NCBI GenBank assembly: GCA_964013895.1
Contig: CAXGYF010000035.1
Span: 1 to 15,102 of the forward strand
Direction: 5' to 3'
DNA length: 15,102 nucleotides
DNA from: MedAcidi-G1 sp002713545
GTDB lineage: Bacteria > Actinomycetota > Acidimicrobiia > Acidimicrobiales > MedAcidi-G1
Both the position numbers and the translations under genes were made by a program. The notes below the pieces were generated by a model. It did no database searches and had not been told where the DNA came from. It worked only from the letters and a program-made list of their open reading frames with translations. This document shows positions 1-5,430 of the stretch, in pieces. Each line of letters starts with the position of its first letter. The stretch's first letter is position 1.

Positions 1-550
1 CTTCTAAAACCCCGCCTGATTTCTCAATTAATGCCTGAAGGGCATACGCAAATTTCTGAGGCAAAGCATTCAATAGGCCAGCGAACTGCTGCATTGGAGC
101 CACCAAAAGCCCAGCTAATTGTGATAACAAAACATCTCTAGGTGCTATCTCAGCTAGTTGATTGATTTCCTCAACCGTCAGTCTCCGATTCTCAAGAACT
201 CCACCTTTTATAACTAAAGCTTCATTTTTTTTTGCGAAATCCTTCAACGCCTTTGCTACAGAAACTGGATCACCTGAAGTGCCATCGGGTTTTTTACCCA
301 CAAAAGCTATTGCAGTTGGTCCTGATAATAAATCGTCAATCTCCAAATCAAGATTTTCAATTGCAAAACGCACCAAAGTATTTTTATAAATTTTGTAGTC
401 GCCACCGACCTCGCGTAAAGCCTCTCGCAAGGAAGCCATCGCTGGAACATCTAAATTTCTATACTCGGTCAAAACAAGGGAATCAGAATCAGAAAAGCGT
501 TCTCTTACTTCATCCACAACAGCGACTTTTGCCGCTCGTGCCTCTGACAT
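1..550 (-). CDS. rplJ: 50S ribosomal protein L10, 3' end cut by window edge
   Basis: L10 forms the base of the L7/L12 stalk on the large ribosomal subunit and recruits translation factors through L12 dimers. Reading leftward from the ATG at 550-548 gives 183 codons without a stop. The start MSEARAAKVAVVDEV is followed by TEYRNLDVPAMASLRE, YKIYKNTLVRFAI, the PTAIAF segment and GLLNALPQKFAYAL, which is the L10 order: RNA-binding N-terminal domain, then the start of the L12-binding C-terminal helix. The C-terminus and stop lie outside the window. A good ribosome site (GGGAGAGG) sits about 7 bases before the ATG. The gene follows rplA in the conserved rplK-rplA-rplJ order, with a leader RNA between rplA and rplJ, and rplL is expected next. 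The identification is secure; the exact length is unknown. Confidence 0.96.
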   Translation of the reverse strand, partial: MSEARAAKVAVVDEVRERFSDSDSLVLTEYRNLDVPAMASLREALREVGGDYKIYKNTLVRFAIENLDLEIDDLLSGPTAIAFVGKKPDGTSGDPVSVAKALKDFAKKNEALVIKGGVLENRRLTVEEINQLAEIAPRDVLLSQLAGLLVAPMQQFAGLLNALPQKFAYALQALIEKSGGVLE

Positions 551-580
551 TGCTCACCCTCTCCCAAAATCGTTAACACA

Positions 581-680
581 CACCAAAGAATTTCAGACAA
601 GTCTGAAACCGACCCGGAAGGCTCTCCTGCTAGGGCAAAAAATCGTTCTGCATATAAATGCAACCCAGAGGTCTTTGGTG
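581..680 (-). ncRNA. Ribosomal L10 leader-like structured RNA
   Basis: The 222-base gap between rplA and rplJ holds a structured region in the place where many bacteria carry the L10 leader, an autoregulatory RNA bound by L10-L12. A perfect 9-bp closing stem pairs CACCAAAGA with TCTTTGGTG (581-589 with 672-680). Inside it are a 6-bp hairpin TTCAGA/TCTGAA with a 4-base loop (592-597/602-607) and a small GCAT/ATGC hairpin (650-653/658-661). A further 6-bp hairpin GATAGC/GCTATC lies just upstream on the transcript (695-700/704-709). Position and architecture fit the family. I matched it by eye, not by covariance model. I see no convincing promoter in this gap, so the leader may act on read-through from rplA. 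Confidence 0.7.
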
Positions 681-772
681 AGCGTCTCTATTGTGATAGC
701 TAGGCTATCTAATGACCATCAATACACAAACCAACTTTTTAAGTCATCAAATAAATTGCTTATATTTATTAA

Positions 773-1465
773 TTATTCAATTATTCGAGATGGGTCAATC
801 CTGACCCCAGGACTCATAGTCGAAGAAACAGAAACAGTCTTTATGTAACGACCTTTTGTAGATGCAGGCTTTAATCTTTCTAGTTCCTCTACTACTACAT
901 GCAAATTTGATACTAAATCATCTAATGAAAAACTAGCTTTCCCTATAGGTAGATGAACATTTCCGTGCCGATCTGTTCGAAACTCTACTTTTCCACCTTT
1001 AAAATCTTCAACAGCCTTAGCCACGTCTTCAGTGACCGTCCCGGACTTAGGATTTGGCATTAGCCCTCTTGGCCCTAACATTCTTCCAAGTTTTCCTACT
1101 GTAGCCATCATTTCTGGAGTTGAAATCGCAATTTCAAAATCAAGCATTCCACCTTCAACATCTGATGCTAGGTCCTCCGCTCCAACATGATCAGCGCCTG
1201 CTTCACGCGCCGCATTTGCGGCTTCACCTTGTGCAAAGACTGCAACACGAACTGTCTTACCTGTACCTGATGGCAAGGCCACTGTACTGCGAATCATCTC
1301 TTCAGTTTTCCTAGGGTCAACTCCTAAACGAACAACAAGGTCAATAGATTCATCAAACTTTGTTTTTTCAAACGACTTAACCACTTCTAAAGCTTCGCGG
1401 CCAGATAAATATTGATCTGGATCGAATTTCTCAAGAGAATTCTTATACCTCTTGCTATTACTCAT
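773..1465 (-). CDS. rplA: 50S ribosomal protein L1
   Basis: L1 forms the mobile L1 stalk of the large subunit beside the exit site for deacylated tRNA, and in many bacteria it represses its own operon by binding mRNA. The 230-residue product has the family's usual length and is complete. Diagnostic segments are DLVVRLGVDPRK, LPSGTGKTVRVAVFAQG, the signature region ISTPEMMATVGKLGRMLGP followed by RGLMPNPKSGTVT (residues about 115-145), and KVEFRTDRHGNVHLPIGK near the C-terminus. An AGGA ribosome site lies about 9 bases before the ATG. rplK is upstream with a 96-base gap that contains a strong stem-loop, and rplJ follows. The stop lies inside a tandem 8-base duplication (AATTATTC twice, 771-786). 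Confidence 0.98.
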   Translation of the reverse strand: MSNSKRYKNSLEKFDPDQYLSGREALEVVKSFEKTKFDESIDLVVRLGVDPRKTEEMIRSTVALPSGTGKTVRVAVFAQGEAANAAREAGADHVGAEDLASDVEGGMLDFEIAISTPEMMATVGKLGRMLGPRGLMPNPKSGTVTEDVAKAVEDFKGGKVEFRTDRHGNVHLPIGKASFSLDDLVSNLHVVVEELERLKPASTKGRYIKTVSVSSTMSPGVRIDPSRIIE

Positions 1466-1497
1466 TTAGCCTGTCCTCCCGGCTCCCTCAGTTAATA

Positions 1498-1533
1498 AAT
1501 TCTGTTGAGGCGAGGTCCTCCTCTTACAGAATT
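1498..1533 (-). promoter_or_regulatory. Stem-loop in the rplK-rplA gap
   Basis: A perfect 8-bp stem (AATTCTGT 1498-1505 with ACAGAATT 1526-1533) continues, after a small asymmetric internal loop, into a 4-bp GAGG/CCTC stem (1507-1510/1520-1523) with a 9-base loop. It ends about 32 bases before the rplA start. On the transcript the upstream half of the hairpin includes AGGAGGA, a strong Shine-Dalgarno-like string that is not at a usable distance from any start. It is not followed by a U-run, so it is not a classical terminator. A role as translational operator (L1 or another protein) or as an RNase processing site is possible but inferred only from position. Confidence 0.5.
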
Positions 1534-1561
1534 ACATCAGATAGTAAAAATATGTTTATAT

Positions 1562-1987
1562 CTAATTAACGGCTATACCCATACTTCTAGCTGTTCCCGC
1601 AACTTGTTGTTTTGCACCTTCAATATCAATTGCATTTAGATCAGGCATTTTAGTTTCAGCAATTTCTTCTACCTGATTCCAGGTAATAGAACCAGCTTCC
1701 TCACGCCCCGCTAAGCCCGAAGCTTTTTCTAAACCAGCCGCTTGACGAATAAGGAAAGACGTAGGTGGCGTTTTCGTGACAAATGTAAAAGACCGATCCT
1801 CATAAATAGTTATCTCTACCGGAATTATTTGTCCTCTTTTATCTTCAGTCTTAGCATTATATTCTTTGCAAAAATCCATGATCGCGACACCATGCGGTCC
1901 AAGGGCCGTGCCCACAGGTGGAGCAGGAGAAGCTTGTCCGGCTGGAATCTGAATTTTCACTAAAGCTGCTACTTGCTTTTGTGCCAT
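1562..1987 (-). CDS. rplK: 50S ribosomal protein L11
   Basis: L11 binds the GTPase-associated centre of 23S rRNA and supports factor turnover and the stringent response sensor RelA/Rel. The 141-residue product has the standard length. It starts MAQKQVAALVKIQIPAGQA, has the proline-rich hinge APPVGTALGPHGVAIMDFC (residues about 23-41), the sequence TFVTKTPPTSFLIRQAAGL, and the C-terminal rRNA-binding part ending in MPDLNAIDIEGAKQQVAGTARSMGI. The ribosome site is weak (AAGAGAGAA upstream of the ATG). It lies 99 bases after nusG and is followed by rplA, the classic order. The identification is unambiguous. Confidence 0.98.
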   Translation of the reverse strand: MAQKQVAALVKIQIPAGQASPAPPVGTALGPHGVAIMDFCKEYNAKTEDKRGQIIPVEITIYEDRSFTFVTKTPPTSFLIRQAAGLEKASGLAGREEAGSITWNQVEEIAETKMPDLNAIDIEGAKQQVAGTARSMGIAVN

Positions 1988-2077
1988 AACTTTTCTCTCT
2001 TAATTCTTTCTAGTATTTATCAAAACTTTTAAATAAACAGCGTCACAAGTCTGCTGCAACCCACGTGTATTGGCAAC

Positions 2078-2092
2078 CTCTAAATATTAGAG
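2078..2092 (-). other. Small hairpin straddling the nusG stop codon
   Basis: A perfect 6-bp stem CTCTAA/TTAGAG (2078-2083 with 2087-2092) with a 3-base loop includes the nusG stop codon (2087-2089). No U-run follows. It could slow 3'-end decay or be chance in AT-rich DNA. Confidence 0.35.
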
Positions 2093-2899
2093 TTGAGCAA
2101 TTTGTGAGAATTCTAACTCTACAGGAGTCTCACGCCCGAAGATATCTACAAGAACCTTTACTTTTAATTGATCTTCATTAATTTCAACAATGGCCCCAGA
2201 AAAATCTGCAAATGGCCCTTCCTTTACCCGAACTGTTTCATTCAGTTCAAAACCAAGTCTCGCTCTTGTCTTTTTAGGAGCATCGGGTTTTGTCTCATCC
2301 GGGACATAAAGAAAGTTTTCTACTTCTTTCCTCCTTAAAGGTGATGGTTTACCTCCAGCACCAACAAAATTCACGATCCCCGGTGTATCTCTGATCGCAG
2401 CCCAAGAAGCATCGTCAAGAAAACACCTAACCAATAAATAGCCAGGAAACATTTTTTTTGAAACACTTACTTTTTTACCATTTCGAAACTCGACTACATC
2501 TTCCATCGGAATAACGATTTCAAGAATTCTGTCTTCCAGATTCATTGATGACGTTCGGGTTTCTAAATTCTGCTTAACTTTATTCTCATAACCGGATTGC
2601 GTGTGTACAACAAACCATTTTCCAGGACGATCATAAGGGCTTTCTTTTTTTGGAGTTGAATCCTCTTCCTCAAAAAGTTCGTCCTCATCAATAACAGCGT
2701 CTGAATCAGTGGTAGAAACGCCCGCCTCTATTGGAAAAGATGTTTCTCCTTCATCGGATTGCTCCAATGAACCTGTAGGGAGCAAATCCTCTGGTCCCGT
2801 ATTCTCATCAGAACTCTCAAGGTCTTCAACCCCTGCATCATCTACCTGAAGCAACTCAGACTCAGCAACGTTGTTTTCGGATTCAATATTAGAATTCAT
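2087..2899 (-). CDS. nusG: Transcription termination/antitermination protein NusG with long acidic N-terminal extension
   Basis: NusG binds RNA polymerase, modulates pausing and links transcription to Rho or to the leading ribosome. The 270-residue protein is well above the roughly 180 residues of E. coli NusG. Residues 1-90 are a low-complexity acidic extension rich in Glu, Asp and Ser with no recognisable domain. The NGN domain starts at PGKWFVVHTQSGYENKV (from about 92) and includes MFPGYLLV (150-157). The KOW domain occupies about 217-270 (VRVKEGPFADFSGAIVEI ... VDIFGRETPVELEF). Acidic N-terminal extensions are usual in actinobacterial NusG. The ATG overlaps the last base of the secE stop, so the two are probably translationally coupled. 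Confidence 0.97.
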   Translation of the reverse strand: MNSNIESENNVAESELLQVDDAGVEDLESSDENTGPEDLLPTGSLEQSDEGETSFPIEAGVSTTDSDAVIDEDELFEEEDSTPKKESPYDRPGKWFVVHTQSGYENKVKQNLETRTSSMNLEDRILEIVIPMEDVVEFRNGKKVSVSKKMFPGYLLVRCFLDDASWAAIRDTPGIVNFVGAGGKPSPLRRKEVENFLYVPDETKPDAPKKTRARLGFELNETVRVKEGPFADFSGAIVEINEDQLKVKVLVDIFGRETPVELEFSQIAQL

Positions 2900-3198
2900 C
2901 AGACATCAAACAATTCGAGTACTGATTGGGAAAATAACCAATCTAAACCTGCAACAATTGCGGTAATAGCCACAATTGTAATTACTACTACGACTGTATA
3001 ATTCGTAGTTTCAGAACGGGTGGGCCAAACAACTTTTCGGAGTTCTGAACGAACTTCTCGCGCGAATTCAGTAAATCCAGCTCTTTCTTCGGTATGGGAT
3101 GCTTGTTGAGGCTGACGCCGTTCGCGTACAGGTTCTCCCTCAGCATCTACCTCTCCTTGACGTTGGAGCATACGTTTTTGTTCACGGTTCATCGACAT
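2899..3198 (-). CDS. secE: Preprotein translocase subunit SecE
   Basis: SecE is the essential small clamp subunit of the SecYEG channel in the cytoplasmic membrane. The 99-residue protein has a charged N-terminal extension (1-40, rich in Arg, Gln and Glu), the conserved amphipathic helix FAREVRSELRKVVWPTRSET (about 45-64), and one membrane span at about 66-87 (VVVVITIVAITAIVAGL). This single-span form is the common non-enterobacterial one. The start MSMNREQKRML is chosen; a second ATG two codons in is also possible. It lies 87 bases after tRNA-Trp and directly precedes nusG with a one-base overlap, the almost universal secE-nusG pair. Confidence 0.96.
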   Translation of the reverse strand: MSMNREQKRMLQRQGEVDAEGEPVRERRQPQQASHTEERAGFTEFAREVRSELRKVVWPTRSETTNYTVVVVITIVAITAIVAGLDWLFSQSVLELFDV

Positions 3199-3285
3199 AG
3201 AAATCTCATATCTTTATATTTGCCTTAAATCAGGTTATTGGCCTAATAGCCATTACGCGCTTTTATGCAACAATCTAAAACCAAT

Positions 3286-3361
3286 TGGCAGGGCAGGAGG
3301 GACTTGAACCCCCAACCGCCGGTTTTGGAGACCGGTGCTCTACCAATTGAGCCACTGCCCT
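3286..3361 (-). tRNA. tRNA-Trp (anticodon CCA)
   Basis: A full cloverleaf reads on the minus strand. The acceptor AGGGCAG pairs with CTGCCCT, the D-arm begins GCTCAATTGGTAGAGC, and the anticodon stem CCGGT/ACCGG encloses the loop CTCCAAA, giving anticodon CCA. The T-loop is TTCAAGT. The discriminator is G and a 3' CCA is encoded at 3288-3286, unlike the other three tRNA genes here. The tRNA-Trp-secE-nusG order is common in bacteria. Confidence 0.97.
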
Positions 3362-3476
3362 TTGAACCAAAAAGAAAACAAAAGAATTCTAAAAATCGGT
3401 TCATTGGCAGGATACCAGTGGGGTTTGATGAGGCCGCACGAGTTTTAGATGAACATTCCATTAGAAATATTAATAT

Positions 3477-3638
3477 TTAACGTTCTTCTTTAAAAAGAAC
3501 ATGCTTTCTGACCACTGGATCGTACTTTTTTAGTTCAATTCTTTCACGCGTATTGGTCTTATTTTTCGTAGTTACATACGTATAACCAGTACCAGCTGTT
3601 GAACGCATTTTAATTACTGGACGTTTATCGCTACCCAT
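3477..3638 (-). CDS. rpmG: 50S ribosomal protein L33, zinc-free form
   Basis: L33 is a small large-subunit protein near the exit site. A 53-codon frame runs from the ATG at 3638 to TAA at 3479-3477. It reads MGSDKRPVIKMRSTAGTG, then YTYVTTKNKTNTRERIELKK, and ends YDPVVRKHVLFKEER. The TYVTTKNK and KKYDP...KH segments are diagnostic for L33. There are no cysteines, so this is the form lacking the zinc ribbon. It starts 5 bases after the rpmB stop, so the two are cotranscribed. A 14-base perfect palindrome of A and T (3465-3478) overlaps the stop. Confidence 0.95.
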   Translation of the reverse strand: MGSDKRPVIKMRSTAGTGYTYVTTKNKTNTRERIELKKYDPVVRKHVLFKEER

Positions 3639-3643
3639 AACTT

Positions 3644-3880
3644 TTAAACCTTCTGTCCTTGTCGGCGCATTTTAGCGACAACACTTTCAATGCCTCTTTT
3701 ATCAATTGTCTTTATTCCCTTAGTGCTTACATTTAGTGTTATCCAACGCTTTTCGCTCGGCAACCAATAACGCTTACGTTGAACATTTGGGTTCCAACGC
3801 CTATTAGTTCTACGATGCGAATGCGATAGTTGTTTGCCAAACCCCGGTTTCTTTCCGGTTACCTGGCATACCTTAGACAT
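3644..3880 (-). CDS. rpmB: 50S ribosomal protein L28, E. coli-type
   Basis: L28 is a large-subunit protein needed for late assembly. The frame is open from 3898, but the ATG at 3880 is chosen. An AGGAG ribosome site lies 6 bases before it, and the product then begins MSKVCQVTGKKPGFG, the normal L28 N-terminus. It gives 78 residues, the usual length. The pattern SHSHRRTNRRWNPNVQRKRYWL, SEKRWITLNVSTKGIKTIDK and the basic C-terminus are characteristic. Only one cysteine is present, so the zinc-binding CxxC pair of the other L28 class is absent. rpmG follows after 5 bases. A stem-loop lies in the leader 28 bases upstream of the ATG. Confidence 0.96.
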   Translation of the reverse strand: MSKVCQVTGKKPGFGKQLSHSHRRTNRRWNPNVQRKRYWLPSEKRWITLNVSTKGIKTIDKRGIESVVAKMRRQGQKV

Positions 3881-3908
3881 CTTTGACTCCTGAAACATTT
3901 AGATTTAA

Positions 3909-3933
3909 CCACTAACCTGATTTGGTTTAGTGG
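3909..3933 (-). promoter_or_regulatory. Stem-loop in the rpmB 5' leader
   Basis: CCACTAACC (3909-3917) pairs with GGTTTAGTGG (3924-3933) in a 9-bp stem with one bulged base and a 6-base loop, 28 bases before the rpmB ATG on the transcript. A TATAGT box lies directly upstream of the stem on the minus strand, but with no good -35 at normal spacing. It could be a leader hairpin for rpmB-rpmG or, less likely without a U-run, an end for the tRNA-Thr/Met transcript. Confidence 0.4.
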
Positions 3934-4005
3934 ACTATAAAACGATAGCAACAACATAGCGAGTCGCCACCAACAACCTTGTATTGCTTAATCTAATTTA
4001 ACTAG

Positions 4006-4079
4006 TAGCGACGGACAGACTTGAACTGTCGACCTCGCGATTATGAATCGCGCGCTCTCACCAACTGAGCTACGTCGCC
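4006..4079 (-). tRNA. tRNA-Met (anticodon CAT), elongator type
   Basis: A full cloverleaf of 74 bases. Acceptor GGCGACG pairs with CGTCGCT (one G-U at the first pair) and the D-arm is GCTCAGTTGGTGAGAGC. The anticodon stem CGCGA/TCGCG encloses TTCATAA, giving anticodon CAT. The T-arm GACAG/CTGTC has loop TTCAAGT and the discriminator is A. No CCA is encoded. The acceptor start GGCxACGTAGCTCAGTTGGT resembles elongator Met. The anticodon stem lacks the three G-C pairs of an initiator. A lysidine-modified Ile(CAU) tRNA cannot be fully excluded by eye. Confidence 0.9.
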
Positions 4080-4082
4080 CCG

Positions 4083-4155
4083 AGCCCCCTGACAGAATTG
4101 AACTGTCGACCTTCTCCTTACCATGGAGACGCTCTGCCGACTGAGCTAAGGGGGC
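4083..4155 (-). tRNA. tRNA-Thr (anticodon GGT)
   Basis: A 73-base cloverleaf. Acceptor GCCCCCT pairs with AGGGGGC, the D-arm is GCTCAGTCGGCAGAGC, and the anticodon stem TCTCC/GGAGA encloses ATGGTAA, giving anticodon GGT. The T-loop is TTCAATT. The discriminator is T and no CCA is encoded. It lies three bases upstream of tRNA-Met on the same strand, so the two are almost certainly one transcript. Confidence 0.95.
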
Positions 4156-4243
4156 CAGCCAAAGGCTTATTGACAGGATGCCACGTGAGCATGATTACCC
4201 CAACGTCCACTCACCTTCTATTAAGACTTACTACAGTCAGAGT

Positions 4244-4765
4244 ATGGAAAAAGGTATACAAATACGCCTAGCCAAACAAAAAGACGCAAAAGCAATCCAA
4301 GAAATATACAACCACGAAGTAAGAAATTCGACAGCAACTTTTGATTTAGTTGAGAGAACCACTCAACAACAAGAAGAGTGGCTTGATGAAAGATCAGGAG
4401 CATTTAGCGTGTTAGTTGCTGAAATGGGTAGCAAGATACTCGGTTTCGCTTCTCTTTCTCCTTATAAAGCAAGAGCAGCTTATAGAACAACTGTAGAAGA
4501 CTCAATTTATATAAATGAAGAATTCAGAAACCAAGGCATAGCTGGCGAATTGCTTTCTCATTTATTAGAAGTAGCAGAGTCGAGCGGGTTTCACGCTGTG
4601 ATCGCGAGAATAGGGGGCGCCAATGAAGCGAGTATCTATCTCCATCAGAGATTTGGTTTTGAAATTGTAGGTACCGAAAAAGAAATAGGCAGGAAATTTG
4701 GAAAATGGCAAGACGTTGTCGTAATGCAGACGATAATAAATGCAAGTGGTCCAGAACCAAAATAG
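4244..4765 (+). CDS. GNAT-family N-acetyltransferase, phosphinothricin acetyltransferase-like
   Basis: This is a soluble acetyl-CoA-dependent N-acetyltransferase. Its substrate is not determinable from sequence; relatives (Pat/MnaT-like) acetylate phosphinothricin, methionine sulfone or related amino acids. The 173-residue product starts MEKGIQIRLAKQKDAKAIQEIYNHEV. It contains FASLSPYKARAAYRTTVEDSIYI (about 68-90), the acetyl-CoA pyrophosphate-binding motif RNQGIAGEL (95-103), and the C-terminal N-x-AS-x-x-LH-x-x-FGF pattern (127-139), the usual domain order for this subgroup. The frame is open from 4178, but the ATG at 4244 matches where family proteins begin. The ribosome site is poor at both. 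It is a lone plus-strand gene between tRNA-Thr and tRNA-Tyr, and its stop codon sits inside a strong hairpin. Confidence 0.85.
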   Translation: MEKGIQIRLAKQKDAKAIQEIYNHEVRNSTATFDLVERTTQQQEEWLDERSGAFSVLVAEMGSKILGFASLSPYKARAAYRTTVEDSIYINEEFRNQGIAGELLSHLLEVAESSGFHAVIARIGGANEASIYLHQRFGFEIVGTEKEIGRKFGKWQDVVVMQTIINASGPEPK

Positions 4766-4776
4766 TTCTGGACCAC
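4746..4776 (-). terminator. Strong hairpin between tRNA-Tyr and the GNAT gene, terminator-like
   Basis: GTGGTCCAGAAC (4746-4757) pairs perfectly over 12 bp with GTTCTGGACCAC (4765-4776) around a 7-base loop. It begins 7 bases past the 3' end of tRNA-Tyr on the minus strand and encloses the stop codon of the convergent GNAT gene (4763-4765). The minus-strand side downstream is moderately T-rich (CTTGCATTTATTA) but has no clean U-run. The plus-strand side (CTGTTGTGGG) has none. It may serve both converging transcripts, mainly ending tRNA-Tyr. Confidence 0.55.
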
Positions 4777-4782
4777 CTGTTG

Positions 4783-4865
4783 TGGGCCGGGGAGGATTTG
4801 AACCTCCGAAGGCATACGCCGACGGGTTTACAGCCCGTTCCCTTTGGCCACTCGGGCACCGACCC
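4783..4865 (-). tRNA. tRNA-Tyr (anticodon GTA), class II
   Basis: An 83-base tRNA. Acceptor GGGTCGG pairs with CCGGCCC (one T-G pair). The anticodon stem ACGGG/CCCGT encloses CTGTAAA, giving anticodon GTA. A long variable arm (CGGCGTATGCCTTC region) marks a class II bacterial tRNA-Tyr, and the T-arm GGAGG/CCTCC has loop TTCAAAT. The discriminator is A and no CCA is encoded. It is divergent from yajQ, with 76 bases between them. Confidence 0.96.
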
Positions 4866-4941
4866 CTTATCGGATGCTAATACGAGCATAAGCACACGAC
4901 ACCTGTAAGTTACATTCATAACAAACAAGTAAGGTAATTAC

Positions 4942-5430
4942 ATGCCATCTTTTGACATTGTTTCACAGTATGACCAACAAGAAGTTAGAAATGCAGTCGA
5001 CCAAACAGAACGTGAAATAAATAATCGTTTCGACTTCAAGGGAACAAACTCTGAGATTCAACTAACCGATGATTCCATACAAATCGAATCATCAACAGAA
5101 GATCGACTTAACGCTTTACAGATAGTACTTGAAGAAAAATTAGTAAAAAGAAAAGTCTCCTTAAAAACACTTTTATGGCAAAATTTGGAGTCTGCTGCTG
5201 GGGGAAGAAGCCAGAAAATAGCAAAACTGCAATCAGGTATTGGGAGTGAAGATTCAAAATCGATTAACCGCCAAATAAAAGACTTAGGTATTAAAGGAAT
5301 TCAATCGCAAAACCAAGGTGACCAAATAAGAGTAAGTGGGAAAAAGCGCGACTCTCTTCAAGAAGTAATCGCTTCTCTAAAATCCAGCAAAATTGAATTA
5401 CCGCTTCAATTTATAAACTTTCGCGACTAA
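4942..5430 (+). CDS. yajQ: YajQ family cyclic-di-GMP-binding / nucleotide-binding protein
   Basis: YajQ (UPF0234) proteins are small cytoplasmic proteins with two ferredoxin-like folds. In Xanthomonas a homologue binds cyclic di-GMP and acts with a transcription factor; elsewhere the role is uncertain. The 162-residue product has the family's length. It starts with the hallmark MPSFDIVSQYDQQEVRNAVDQ, then NNRFDFKGT, and has the central REX-type segment RSQKIAKLQSGIGSEDSKSINRQIKDLGIKG and the final LPLQFINFRD, all family features. A TAAGG ribosome site lies about 8 bases before the ATG. It is divergent from tRNA-Tyr and convergent with htpX, whose stop overlaps its own by 3 bases. Confidence 0.95.
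   Translation: MPSFDIVSQYDQQEVRNAVDQTEREINNRFDFKGTNSEIQLTDDSIQIESSTEDRLNALQIVLEEKLVKRKVSLKTLLWQNLESAAGGRSQKIAKLQSGIGSEDSKSINRQIKDLGIKGIQSQNQGDQIRVSGKKRDSLQEVIASLKSSKIELPLQFINFRD

Noticed and set aside
771..786. Tandem AATTATTC duplication at the rplA stop
   Set aside because: Two copies of an AT-rich 8-mer are easily produced by slippage, and the pairing potential is poor.
3243..3480. Overlapping open frames on both strands across tRNA-Trp
   Set aside because: They read through a well-formed tRNA and have no family resemblance; the same applies to the frames over tRNA-Tyr near 4524-4928.
3881..3898. Longer start for rpmB at 3898
   Set aside because: The AGGAG ribosome site lies inside this stretch and points to the ATG at 3880, where the normal L28 N-terminus begins.
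3401..4182. Similar 16-base strings upstream of tRNA-Trp (3401-3416) and tRNA-Thr (4167-4182), 13 of 16 identical
   Set aside because: They lie at different distances from the tRNA 5' ends (about 40 and 12 bases), so a shared promoter element is not supported; the match may be chance or an old duplication.
4178..4243. Longer start for the GNAT gene at 4178
   Set aside because: The extra 22 residues (MPREHDYPNVHS...) are unlike the family's N-terminus, which begins just before the IQIRLAKQKDA strand, and no ribosome site supports the longer form.
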